Of a stretch of 64,000 bases of DNA, positions 42,785-51,118 are shown in pieces. Location: positions 1 through 64,000 of the forward strand of contig CAZRTM010000005.1 of NCBI GenBank assembly GCA_964602995.1, read 5' to 3'. The position numbers were made by a program, and so were the translations under genes. Source of the DNA: JAAYYY01 sp964602995 (GTDB lineage: Bacteria; Chloroflexota; Anaerolineae; Promineifilales; Promineifilaceae). The notes beneath the pieces are model-generated. The model did no database searches. It was not told the origin of the DNA and saw only the letters and a list, made by a program, of their open reading frames with translations. How positions within the stretch are numbered: position 1 is the first letter of the stretch; the number at the start of each line of letters is the position of its first letter.

Positions 42785-44194
42785 ATGACAACGGAACAAC
42801 GGGAAGCGGCGTTGCGCTATGCGGCTCAACACCAGAGCGCGCATCTTGAAGAGCTGGTGGAGTTCCTGCGCATACCAAGCGTAAGCACCCAGCCTGAGCA
42901 TAGTGCGGATGTGCAGGCGGCAGCCGAATGGCTTCGCGACGCCATGCGGCGGGCCGGATTGGAAAATGTGCGTGTGTATGAAACAGAGGGGCATCCACTG
43001 GTCTATGGCGACTGGCTGCACGCCGGGCCAGATGCACCGACGGTCCTGATTTATGGCCATTACGATGTGCAGCCGGCGGAGCCTCTGGAAGAGTGGGAAA
43101 CACCGCCGTTTGAGCCTACCGTGCGCAACGACTATCTCTACGCCCGTGGCTCGTCGGACGACAAAGGCCAGCTCTATCTGCATGTGAAGGCCATCGAAGC
43201 GTATTTGCAGGGCGCTGACCGCTTGCCACTGAATGTCAAGCTGATTGCCGAGGGCGAGGAAGAGATCGGCGGCAGGAATTTGACGCTCTTTGTGCGCCAG
43301 AATCAGGAGCTGCTGCAAGCCGACGTGGCCATTGTCTCCGACTCGGCGATGATCAACCACCAGCAGCCGTCCATTGTCTATGGCCTGCGCGGGCTGTGTT
43401 ATGCCCTGGTCGACGTGACCGGCCCTGATCACGATATACACTCCGGCAGTTATGGCGGCGCTATCAACAACCCCATTAACGCTCTTTGCCACATGATTGC
43501 GCGGCTGAAGGATGAGGACGGGCGCGTGTTGATACCCGGCTTCTATGACGATGTGCGCCCCCTTTCAGATGAGGAAAGGGAAATGTTGAAGCGGGTGCCG
43601 GTTACGGAGGAGAGGCTCCTGGCGGAGACAGGCGCCCCTGCTACGTGGGGTGAACCTGACTATTCGCTGGTGGAGCGGCTCGGCGCACGGCCCACGTTGG
43701 ATGTGAATGGCATCGTGGGCGGCTATACCGGGGAGGGCGGCAAGACAATTATTCCCTCCAGAGTGCACGCCAAGATTTCAATGCGGCTGGTACCAGACCA
43801 GGATGCGGAGGAGATCCGCTCCCGCTTCCAGGCTTACATTGAAGAGTTAGCGCCGCCAGACGTGACGGTAAAGGTCAGCTTCACCGGTTCTGCGCCGGCT
43901 ACAATTACTGACTACCGAACAGACGCCGTGCAGGCCGCTTCCTGCGCCTATGAAGATGTCTTTGGCAACGAGCCGATCTACCGTCGCGAGGGCGGTTCCA
44001 TTCCGGTTGTAGGCGACTTTCAGCGAGACCTGGGCCTGCAAACGGTGCTGATGGGTTTTGGCCTGCCGGATGACCGCATTCATTCGCCGAACGAGCGGTT
44101 TTACCTGCCCAACTTCTACCGCGGCATCGAGACGGTGATCCGCTTTTTCAACGAATATGCCCAGCGCTACGGCGCTGCTCAGGAGACGGCGTAA
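42785..44194 (+). CDS. M20-family zinc dipeptidase
   Basis: A 469-residue metallopeptidase of the M20 (CNDP/PepV-like) family. Zinc ligands and catalytic residues are recognisable in IYGHYDVQP (His and Asp), ARGSSDDKGQ (bridging Asp), AEGEEEIGG (catalytic Glu and ligand Glu), VSDSAM (Asp) and a C-terminal SPNERF region near His. A dimerisation domain is inserted at about 210-370. It probably hydrolyses dipeptides in the cytoplasm. The Shine-Dalgarno is AGAGGAGAA. It converges on the isoaspartyl peptidase gene 10 bp away. Confidence 0.95.
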   Translation: MTTEQREAALRYAAQHQSAHLEELVEFLRIPSVSTQPEHSADVQAAAEWLRDAMRRAGLENVRVYETEGHPLVYGDWLHAGPDAPTVLIYGHYDVQPAEPLEEWETPPFEPTVRNDYLYARGSSDDKGQLYLHVKAIEAYLQGADRLPLNVKLIAEGEEEIGGRNLTLFVRQNQELLQADVAIVSDSAMINHQQPSIVYGLRGLCYALVDVTGPDHDIHSGSYGGAINNPINALCHMIARLKDEDGRVLIPGFYDDVRPLSDEEREMLKRVPVTEERLLAETGAPATWGEPDYSLVERLGARPTLDVNGIVGGYTGEGGKTIIPSRVHAKISMRLVPDQDAEEIRSRFQAYIEELAPPDVTVKVSFTGSAPATITDYRTDAVQAASCAYEDVFGNEPIYRREGGSIPVVGDFQRDLGLQTVLMGFGLPDDRIHSPNERFYLPNFYRGIETVIRFFNEYAQRYGAAQETA

Positions 44195-44204
44195 GGGCAG
44201 CTGG

Positions 44205-45068
44205 TCAGTGCCCGCTTTGCACCGCTTCCTGCCCCAGGGCGAAGGCGTAGGGCATGCCAGAGGTATTGTAGGCCCACCCGACGGTTCCATTGCGGTCGAC
44301 GGCGATAATGCCGCCAGCGCCCTGCACACGGTGGCTCAACATTGATATGGCGGCCTCACAGGCAGTTTGCGCTGTGAGGCCGCTGGCTATCAGGTCGCAG
44401 ACCTGTTTGCTGATGACTATTTTCATCAGCGCTTCGCCGTGGCCCGTGGCGCTGGCCGCACCGCTCCAGTTGTCAGCATAAGCGCCGCTGCCCACGAGCG
44501 GGCTGTCGCCGATACGGCCCGCTTTTTTGTTGCGCGTGCCGCCGGTTGAGGTGGCTGCTGCGACGTTGCCATGGGCATCAATGGCTACCGCGCCGACAGT
44601 ACCCATATTTTTCTCGACTTGCTTCTCTGGCGCCTGTTCGGGAACCAGCAAGTCGGATATGTCGCAACGGGGAAAGCCAATTTCCTGCGCGAACCGTTCA
44701 GCGCCGTGCGCCACGAGGAAGGTGTGGGCTGAATCGGTCATCACCCGGCGGGCCAGGCTGATGGGATGCAGGACCAACTGCACCGCGCCTACCGCGCCCA
44801 TATTCAGAGATTGCCCATCCATGATGATGGCATCCATCTCGATTTCGCCGTCTTCGTTCGGGTAGCTGCCGCGCCCGGCGTCCAGAACGGGGCACTCTTC
44901 CAGGATGCGCACCGCTTCTTCGACGGCGTCCAGGGCCGACTCTTGTGCGTTAAGGATGGCCTGACCAGCGGCTGCCGCTTCTTCGCAGGCGGCGAGGGCG
45001 GTCGTCATCCGTGTTGACTTTAGCTCCCAGGCCCCGGCTCCACCATGAACGATGATTGCTGTCTTCAA
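44205..45068 (-). CDS. Isoaspartyl peptidase/L-asparaginase (Ntn hydrolase)
   Basis: A 287-residue plant-type asparaginase that removes isoaspartyl residues from peptides. The N-terminal AIIVHGGAGAWE is diagnostic. The autoprocessing site is GTVGAVA with Thr157 becoming the N-terminal nucleophile, followed by ATSTGGTRNKKAGRIGDSPLVGSGAYAD, matching the family almost exactly. The mature enzyme would be an alpha/beta heterotetramer. With the M20 peptidase next door, both point to turnover of damaged or small peptides. Confidence 0.95.
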   Translation of the reverse strand: MKTAIIVHGGAGAWELKSTRMTTALAACEEAAAAGQAILNAQESALDAVEEAVRILEECPVLDAGRGSYPNEDGEIEMDAIIMDGQSLNMGAVGAVQLVLHPISLARRVMTDSAHTFLVAHGAERFAQEIGFPRCDISDLLVPEQAPEKQVEKNMGTVGAVAIDAHGNVAAATSTGGTRNKKAGRIGDSPLVGSGAYADNWSGAASATGHGEALMKIVISKQVCDLIASGLTAQTACEAAISMLSHRVQGAGGIIAVDRNGTVGWAYNTSGMPYAFALGQEAVQSGH

Positions 45069-45135
45069 TGTGTTCCTCCATTGCTCAGTGGTTGTATCAA
45101 TAGTTGGGTTACCGTAAAAATAGCATAAGCCGCAT

Positions 45136-45163
45136 TTGACACAAATTTCACTTTTGGTAGAAT
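45136..45163 (+). promoter_or_regulatory. Promoter of tRNA-Asn
   Basis: TTGACA (45136-45141), a 16-nt spacer and TAGAAT (45158-45163), about 57 nt before the mature tRNA 5' end. Confidence 0.75.
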
Positions 45164-45219
45164 AGGCTGCGTTGCCAATGCAGTGACAGGCACGCGCCTG
45201 TAAACCAGGGCAAATACTT

Positions 45220-45291
45220 TCCTCAGTAGCTCAATGGCAGAGCATACGGCTGTTAACCGTAGGGTTGCTGGTTCGAGTCCAGCCTGAGGAG
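45220..45291 (+). tRNA. tRNA-Asn (GTT)
   Basis: A full cloverleaf of 72 nt. Acceptor TCCTCAG pairs with CTGAGGA. The D arm has GCTC/GAGC, and the anticodon arm ACGG-CTGTTAA-CCGT carries anticodon GTT. The T arm GCTGG-TTCGAGT-CCAGC is perfect. The discriminator is G and no CCA is encoded. It has its own promoter and terminator, so it is a monocistronic unit. Confidence 0.97.
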
Positions 45292-45295
45292 TGAT

Positions 45296-45331
45296 AAGGG
45301 TGGTAGAAGGAATTCTACCGCCCTTTTTTGT
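45296..45331 (+). terminator. Terminator after tRNA-Asn
   Basis: AAGGGTGGTAGAA (45296-45308) pairs with TTCTACCGCCCTT (45313-45325) with one G-U pair and a GGAA tetraloop, followed by a T-rich run. The remaining 110 bp to gpmI show no gene. Confidence 0.92.
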
Positions 45332-45439
45332 TTTTGCCTTATGATGGTTGACGTTTGTTCCTGGTTGTTCCTCCTCGCATAGTTGGTAGAATCCCAATCG
45401 TAGGCTGACGCTGAGACGCTGACAAAAGGAGAGTGTCCG

Positions 45440-46972
45440 ATGGCTAACTATAAGCCTGTCGCGCTGATCATTTTAGATGGCTGGGGAATTCGCGAGATGG
45501 AGCACGGCAATGCCGCGGTACTGGCGCACACGCCGAACTACGACCGCTGGCTGCGGGAGTGTGAGCGCTGTATTCTGGATGCTTCGGGAGAAGCGGTCGG
45601 GCTGCCTGCCGACCAGATGGGCAATTCTGAAGTAGGACACCTGAATCTGGGGGCAGGGCGCATTGTCTATCAGGACCTCACGCGCATCAATATGAGCATC
45701 TCCGACAAGACGTTCTATGAGCAGGCGCCACTGGTCGAAGGCTTCAGCCATGCCAAGCACAACGAAGGAAAGGTGCACATTATCGGGTTGCTGGGCCCGG
45801 GTGGGGTACATAGCTACATTGGCCACCTGTACGCTACGATCGAGGCCTCGGAGGAGTACGGCGTTCGCCCTGTCCTGCACGTCATCACTGACGGACGCGA
45901 CACACCGCCGAAGAGCGGGTTGGGCTATGTAAAGGAGCTGCGGGCGTTCCTGCAAAAACATCCGGCGACGATTGCCACCGTCAGCGGCCGCTACTATGCT
46001 ATGGACCGTGACCAGCGCTGGCCGCGCACGGAGCTGGCTTACCGGGCGATGGTGGAGCGCGAGGGAGAGCATGCGCAGACGGCTGAGGAGGCGATTGAGC
46101 AGTCGTATGCCAACAATGTGACGGACGAGTTTATCAAACCTACCGTCATCACCAGCGCAGGCAACGTGAGCATCGAGGATGGCGACACGGTGATTTTCTA
46201 CAACTTCCGCGCCGACCGTATGCGTCAGATTGTGCGCTCGCTGGTGGAAGAGGGGTTCGCTGGCTTTCCGGTGCGCAAATTTGAAGATTTGCGTGTGGTC
46301 ACTTTTACTTCTTATGAGGAAGGATTGCCGGCCGCAGTTGTCTTTCCGGAACAGAATATCGTCAATCCGCTGGCCGAGGTGATTAGCAATGCCGGTCTCA
46401 GCCAGTTCCATGCTGCGGAGACCGAAAAATACGCCCACGTCACCTACTTCTTTAACGGCGGTCGCGAGCAGCCATTTGAAGGCGAAGAGCGCCATTTGGA
46501 GGCGTCGCCGAAGGTGGCCACTTATGACCTGCAACCGGAGATGAGCGCAGAACCCTTGACGGAGAGCGTGCTGAAGCGCGTTCGGGAGCATGACGACGCC
46601 TTTATCCTGGTCAACTATGCCAATCCGGATATGGTAGGGCACACAGGTGTGTTGGAAGCGGCCATCAAAGCATGTGAGACTGTGGACCGTTGCGCCGGTG
46701 AACTGGTGAAAGCGGTTGTGGAAAAAGGCGGTGTGGCGCTGGTGACGGCCGACCACGGCAACGCCGAACGGATGATTGACGAGGAAACGGGCGGACCACA
46801 CACCTACCACACGACCAGTCCCGTTTCGTTTCTTATGATTGGTAATGAATATTTTGCGCCGCGACCGCGCGCCATTCTGGCTGACGTTGCGCCGACGGTA
46901 CTGACCTTATTGGGGTTGGAGCAGCCCGCAGAGATGACCGGCCGCACGATTCTGGCACACAAAGGATTGTAA
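45440..46972 (+). CDS. gpmI: 2,3-bisphosphoglycerate-independent phosphoglycerate mutase
   Basis: Glycolytic/gluconeogenic interconversion of 3- and 2-phosphoglycerate, 510 residues, manganese dependent. The N-terminal ALIILDGWGIRE supplies metal ligands. Ser63 in MGNSEVGHLNLGAGR is the phosphoserine. HVITDGRDTPPKSG, SGRYYAMDRDQRW and NFRADRMRQ are in the transferase domain. TADHGNAERM and HTYHTTSPVSFLM in the phosphatase domain complete the metal sites. The Shine-Dalgarno is AAAGGAGAG. The next gene starts 24 bp downstream. Confidence 0.98.
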   Translation: MANYKPVALIILDGWGIREMEHGNAAVLAHTPNYDRWLRECERCILDASGEAVGLPADQMGNSEVGHLNLGAGRIVYQDLTRINMSISDKTFYEQAPLVEGFSHAKHNEGKVHIIGLLGPGGVHSYIGHLYATIEASEEYGVRPVLHVITDGRDTPPKSGLGYVKELRAFLQKHPATIATVSGRYYAMDRDQRWPRTELAYRAMVEREGEHAQTAEEAIEQSYANNVTDEFIKPTVITSAGNVSIEDGDTVIFYNFRADRMRQIVRSLVEEGFAGFPVRKFEDLRVVTFTSYEEGLPAAVVFPEQNIVNPLAEVISNAGLSQFHAAETEKYAHVTYFFNGGREQPFEGEERHLEASPKVATYDLQPEMSAEPLTESVLKRVREHDDAFILVNYANPDMVGHTGVLEAAIKACETVDRCAGELVKAVVEKGGVALVTADHGNAERMIDEETGGPHTYHTTSPVSFLMIGNEYFAPRPRAILADVAPTVLTLLGLEQPAEMTGRTILAHKGL

Positions 46973-46996
46973 ACCGGTTGTCCGGCCTGCCTGTTT

Positions 46997-48580
46997 ATGC
47001 CTGGCTTACATACTATCTACCTTACTTCTGAAGATGACATTGTCTCCATTTGTGACCGCCTGCATTGGGTGCAGGGGGAACACCGCGTGTTGCTGGTGTT
47101 GCCCGCCGAGGATGAGCGCCTGCTGACAGAGTGGATCGACCTGGTGCGGCTGCGTCGTTGTGCGGAGCAATTGCGGCTGGAGATTGGCCTGGCAGGCGTA
47201 AACGGCGAGGTAATGAGCCAGGCGCGAGCGTTGGGCATCGCCACCTTCCGTTCGGAAAAGCAAGCGCAGAAGGCGCGGCGTGGCTGGTGGCGTGGACGGC
47301 GCGGCTGGCACCGGCCCACGCGTCCCGGAGCCACCGTGAAGCTGGGGGAAGAGGGCAGTCTACGTTCATTGCCCGATGAGGCAGATCGCCGTGAGATGTA
47401 TCGCCGCATGGCTCCCCGCAGCACGTGGCAGCTTTGGATGCGGCGCTATCTGGGTATCCTACTCTTCTTCTTGACGCTGGCTATTTTCACCATTGGCGTG
47501 GCCTACGCTGTCCCTGGGGCGACGGTCATGCTCTACCCTGAGGTGGAACCCCTACAGGTGACGAGACAGATTGTGGCCGATCCGCAACTGGAGTCAGTTG
47601 ATTTTAGCGGCGCGACGGTGCCCGGCCGGCTGCTGGTGGTGACAAAACAGTGGCAGGCGGAAGTGGCCACGACGGGAACGCTAGATGTGCCTGATGCTCC
47701 GGCGCGGGGGACGGTTGTTTTTGTGAACCTCATTGAACAACCGGTGACGGTCCCAGCCGGCACGAGAGTGACCACATCCACCGGGGACCGTATTGCGTTC
47801 CAGACTTTGGAGGCGGTCGAGGTGGCGGATGCTGTGGGCGCGACGGCTGAAGTGGGCGTCGTCGCCGTCGATCCGGGGCCTGATGGCAATGTGGGCGCCA
47901 ATCAGGTCAACCGCATTGAAGGCTCGCTGGCGTTGCAGCTAGAGGTGCGTAACCTGGAAGCGATGCGTGGAGGCGGCGTGCGTACGGTGCCGGCGGTGGC
48001 GCGCGAGGACCAGGAACGGTTGCGCGCCCAGGTGCTGCAATATCTGCAGACGTTGGCAATGGCTGAGATGCAAGAGCTGTTGAATGACAACGAATTTCTG
48101 GCCCGGGACTCATTGCGCGTGGCGCAGATCAGACAGGAGACATATTCCCACTTTGCCGGCGAACGCGCGGAACGGCTGGCGCTCGAAATCCGCGCCGAGA
48201 TTCATGGCACGGCGGTTGATGCCTCACAGGCCAATGAGCTGATTTATGAAGAGCTGGCGCAGGCGGTCAGGCCAGGGTTCGAATTGGTTCCCGACACGTT
48301 CAACTTTTACAGTGACGAGGTGTTGGGCGTCGACCAGCAAGGGCGCGTGACCTTTGAGATGGTCGGCGAGGTGTTGATGGCGGCGTCGCTTGATGCTGAG
48401 GAACCGGTCAACAAGATCGCCGGACAAGAAATTGGCATCGCCGCTGCCTATCTGTATGAACAACTTCCCCTGAGTGACTACCCCACGATTCGCGTCTGGC
48501 CCGACTGGTTTGGGCGTATGCCTTTTCTGCCGGTACGCATCCAGACCCAGGTGATGCCCGGCGGCCAACCCGAGGCCTGA
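46997..48580 (+). CDS. Single-span membrane protein with baseplate-J-like domain
   Basis: A 527-residue protein. Residues 1-75 are a small alpha/beta domain (TIYLTSEDDIVSICDRLHWV, RVLLVLPAEDERLLTEWIDL) followed by a very basic linker with Arg/Trp repeats (about 90-110). A membrane segment spans about 151-173. The large extracytoplasmic part contains a region resembling baseplate J/gp47 proteins (ARGTVVFVNLIEQPVTVPAG, TRVTTSTGDRIAFQTLEAVE, DPGPDGNVGANQVNRIEG), known from contractile tail baseplates but also found alone in chromosomal membrane proteins. No other tail gene is present, so this is unlikely to be a contractile injection system. There is no clear Shine-Dalgarno; the gene follows gpmI by 24 bp. 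Confidence 0.75.
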   Translation: MPGLHTIYLTSEDDIVSICDRLHWVQGEHRVLLVLPAEDERLLTEWIDLVRLRRCAEQLRLEIGLAGVNGEVMSQARALGIATFRSEKQAQKARRGWWRGRRGWHRPTRPGATVKLGEEGSLRSLPDEADRREMYRRMAPRSTWQLWMRRYLGILLFFLTLAIFTIGVAYAVPGATVMLYPEVEPLQVTRQIVADPQLESVDFSGATVPGRLLVVTKQWQAEVATTGTLDVPDAPARGTVVFVNLIEQPVTVPAGTRVTTSTGDRIAFQTLEAVEVADAVGATAEVGVVAVDPGPDGNVGANQVNRIEGSLALQLEVRNLEAMRGGGVRTVPAVAREDQERLRAQVLQYLQTLAMAEMQELLNDNEFLARDSLRVAQIRQETYSHFAGERAERLALEIRAEIHGTAVDASQANELIYEELAQAVRPGFELVPDTFNFYSDEVLGVDQQGRVTFEMVGEVLMAASLDAEEPVNKIAGQEIGIAAAYLYEQLPLSDYPTIRVWPDWFGRMPFLPVRIQTQVMPGGQPEA

Positions 48581-48697
48581 CGGCGTTTATCGTTTACGCT
48601 CCTGTCAGATACGACGCACTTCTCAAAGCTGGATCGATTAAGCGTAGGAAAGTCGTAGTACAAAATAGCCTGTATTTGTGTTAGAACGTGATAATTG

Positions 48698-49174
48698 ATG
48701 GTGAATGAACAAAGTCCGGACGTGACGGGCCAGCCTGTACCGGGGAAGCGGATTATGGCGCTGGATCTGGGCGAAAAGCGCATAGGAGTTGCCTTGAGCG
48801 ATGAAACGCACCTCATCGCTCGTTCCTATACCGTGCTGAAGCGCGCCTCGCGACGGGCCGATTTTGCGCAGCTTGCCGCTATTGTTGCCGAGAACGATGT
48901 GGGTTTTCTTGTCGTGGGCTTGCCCGTTAAGTTAAGCGGTGAGGAAGGCCCCATTGCGGCCTGGGTACGTGATTACACGGCCGCGTTAGCGAAACAGCTT
49001 GGTATCGATTATGCTCTCTGGGATGAGAGTTTCACCACACAGCAGGCTAGCGAGAGCATGCGCCAGCGGGGGACGCGGGCCAAAGAGCAGCGAGGCTGGG
49101 TAGACGCCGTCGCCGCTGCTTTCATCCTGCAAGATTTTCTGGATGCTCGCCGTGACAGGGCCTCTCTGCCATGA
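48698..49174 (+). CDS. ruvX: Pre-16S rRNA nuclease/Holliday junction resolvase-like YqgF
   Basis: An RNase H-fold nuclease, 158 residues, involved in 16S rRNA 5' maturation in E. coli. IMALDLGEKRIGVALSDET carries the first catalytic Asp, FLVVGLPVKLSGEEGP the substrate-binding region, ALWDESFTTQQASESMRQRG the second acidic residues, and WVDAVAAAFILQDFLDARR the last Asp. A short N-terminal extension (about 20 residues) precedes the core. The start could be the ATG at 48698 or the TTG one codon earlier. Its stop overlaps the mltG start by four bases. Confidence 0.93.
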   Translation: MVNEQSPDVTGQPVPGKRIMALDLGEKRIGVALSDETHLIARSYTVLKRASRRADFAQLAAIVAENDVGFLVVGLPVKLSGEEGPIAAWVRDYTAALAKQLGIDYALWDESFTTQQASESMRQRGTRAKEQRGWVDAVAAAFILQDFLDARRDRASLP

Positions 49175-50394
49175 ACAAAGATAACACCGGAGTGAGAGCT
49201 GAAGTGAAGGAAGCAGTACGCAAAGATCCTTATGAAAAGAAGCCGGGCCTCTTCACCTGGCTGGTGCGGCTCGCCGTGCTTGGCGTGGCGGTTACCGTCT
49301 GCGCCGCCGCTGGACTACTGCTCTATTTGCAGTGGCTGGGTGCGGCCAATGGCGGTGGCGCCGTTTCGTTGAATACAGCGGAACGAATCTACCTGCAGAG
49401 TTATCTGGCGGCCCGCGCTTCAGATCTGGAGAAACCGGCCGGACGAGGCGTGCAACCGCTGCCTTTCAACATCCAGTCTGGCCAGTCGGCCAATGAGATC
49501 GCCGCCGCCCTGGTGGATGCCGGATTGCTTCAGGATCGGGAGCTGTTTATCAACTATGTGCGCTTTCATGGGTTGGATTCTGAGCTAGAGGCGGGCACCT
49601 ATCTGGTGGACCCCCGTTCCACTGTGCCGGAGTTGGCGCAGACCTTAACCGAAGCATTTGCGCAGGAGGTTGAGGTGCGCCTGCTGGAAGGGTGGCGCGC
49701 TGAGGAGATGGCGCAAACGGTCGCCTCTCTGAGTGGGGTTCAAATTAGCGCCGTCGAATTTATGCAGATTGTGAACCGGGAGCAGCCATTTGACCTGTCT
49801 GCTTATAGCTTTGCCAGCGAAATACCAGATGGCGCGTCGCTGGAGGGCTATCTGTTCCCCGACACCTACCGCGTTCCACTGGATGCCGACGCTCCCTATC
49901 TGCTGAACCTGATGTTGGCCAACTTCGACCGGCGCGTCACCTCCGCGATGCGCGAGGCGTTCGCCGCCAACGGCCTGACTCTACACGAGGCTGTGACGCT
50001 GGCTTCCATTGTGGAGCGCGAGACGCCGCTTCCTGAGGAACGGCCGATGGTGGCGGCGGTCTTTTACAACCGGCTGGCCCAGGATATGCCATTGCAGGCC
50101 GATCCCACGGTGCAATATGCTGTGGGCCGTGATTTGAACTCAAGTAGCTGGTGGAAGTCGCCGCTGACACGGGCCGATTTACAGTTGGATTCCCCCTATA
50201 ACACTTATCTCTATCCCGGGTTGCCGCCTGGGCCAATTGCCAACCCGGGGCTGGCGACGCTGGAAGCGGTAGCCCATCCCACCCCTTCTAATAACCTCTA
50301 CTTTGTTGCCGACTGCAATGCAGCCACAGCGGGCGCCCACCTGTTTAGCGAGACGTATGAACAACATCTGTTCAAAGTGGAGCAGTGCCGTTAG
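49171..50394 (+). CDS. mltG: Endolytic peptidoglycan transglycosylase MltG
   Basis: Cleaves nascent glycan strands next to the membrane, 407 residues. A cytoplasmic basic tail is followed by a membrane segment (about 29-52), then a LysM-like subdomain (FNIQSGQSANEIAAALVDAG). The YceG catalytic domain reads SLEGYLFPDTYRVP, and the catalytic Glu is in LASIVERETPLPEERPMVAAVFYNRL. ADPTVQYAVGRD and YNTYLYPGLPPGPIANPG complete the family. The ATGA overlap with ruvX indicates coupling, and the ruvX-mltG pair is common. Confidence 0.96.
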   Translation: MNKDNTGVRAEVKEAVRKDPYEKKPGLFTWLVRLAVLGVAVTVCAAAGLLLYLQWLGAANGGGAVSLNTAERIYLQSYLAARASDLEKPAGRGVQPLPFNIQSGQSANEIAAALVDAGLLQDRELFINYVRFHGLDSELEAGTYLVDPRSTVPELAQTLTEAFAQEVEVRLLEGWRAEEMAQTVASLSGVQISAVEFMQIVNREQPFDLSAYSFASEIPDGASLEGYLFPDTYRVPLDADAPYLLNLMLANFDRRVTSAMREAFAANGLTLHEAVTLASIVERETPLPEERPMVAAVFYNRLAQDMPLQADPTVQYAVGRDLNSSSWWKSPLTRADLQLDSPYNTYLYPGLPPGPIANPGLATLEAVAHPTPSNNLYFVADCNAATAGAHLFSETYEQHLFKVEQCR

Positions 50395-51043
50395 TAGCAG
50401 CGGCGGTCTGCGTGGCAGCGCGACGTATCATAGGCCTGTCATAGCCGCGTTGCTGCTTCTGCTGCTCCTGCTCAGCGGCTGTAGCAGCGTGCGGCCGGTT
50501 GTGAAGGTCGGCCTGGTAGCGCCGTTTGAAGGACGGTATCGTCCTATCGGCTATGATGCCATTTATGCGGCGCGGCTGGCCATTCGCGAGATAAACGCGA
50601 GCGGCGGTATTGACGGCACGATGGTGGAATTGGTGGCGCTGGACGATAGCGGCGACCTGGAACTGGCCCGGCAGGCTGCGGCCAGCCTGGTGCTGGATCC
50701 GCAGGTGGTGGCCGTCGTCGGCCACTGGCTGCCGCAGACCACGGAAGCGGCCGACGCTGTTTATATGGAGGGCAATTTGCCTCTGCTCCCGGCCGGGACC
50801 GGCCTGTTTTCAGGAGTTGATCCGGCAACGTTGCCTGCTTCATTTCTCGACGCTTATGCTGCTGTCACCCCCTTTGATGAGGAGGCAGGTTTCTATGCCG
50901 GCCCGGCTTACGACGCCCTAAATCTGATCTTTGAGGGCTTAGAGCTTGCTAAAACGACAGGAGAAATCGACCGCGCCAGTGTTGCAGGCGCCATAGAGGG
51001 ATTACAATACGAGGGTCTGACAGGGACAGTCTATTGGCCCTGA
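50357..51043 (+). CDS. Shortened periplasmic-binding-protein-like lipoprotein
   Basis: A 228-residue protein starting at an ATG inside the 3' end of mltG in another frame. The signal peptide is a run of eleven or more Leu/Ala ending LLLLSGC (lipobox). Residues about 50-150 match the start of LivJ-type ligand-binding proteins (VKVGLVAPFEGRYRPIGYDA, LAIREINASGGIDGTMVELV, VVAVVGHWLPQTTEA). The sequence then passes directly to the C-terminal family segment (GFYAGPAYDALNLIFEGLEL, GLTGTVYWP). Normal members have about 360-400 residues, so most of the central region is missing without a frameshift. It may be a reduced binding protein or a decayed one. No ABC permease or ATPase is nearby. Confidence 0.7.
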   Translation: MNNICSKWSSAVSSSGGLRGSATYHRPVIAALLLLLLLLSGCSSVRPVVKVGLVAPFEGRYRPIGYDAIYAARLAIREINASGGIDGTMVELVALDDSGDLELARQAAASLVLDPQVVAVVGHWLPQTTEAADAVYMEGNLPLLPAGTGLFSGVDPATLPASFLDAYAAVTPFDEEAGFYAGPAYDALNLIFEGLELAKTTGEIDRASVAGAIEGLQYEGLTGTVYWP

Positions 51044-51118
51044 TGAAGAACGCGTGCATTAAAGGCGCAGGCCCGCATTAGATAACAGGAACCGATTTGT
51101 TTCAGGAGGGAAATCGGA

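Noticed and set aside
45473..46810. 445-codon minus-strand open frame opposite gpmI
   Set aside because: Fully antisense to a highly conserved enzyme, with shadow-frame composition and no ribosome-binding site.
46997..48580. Contractile injection system or prophage tail
   Set aside because: Only a baseplate-J-like domain is present, in a membrane protein. There is no sheath, tube, spike or AAA gene.
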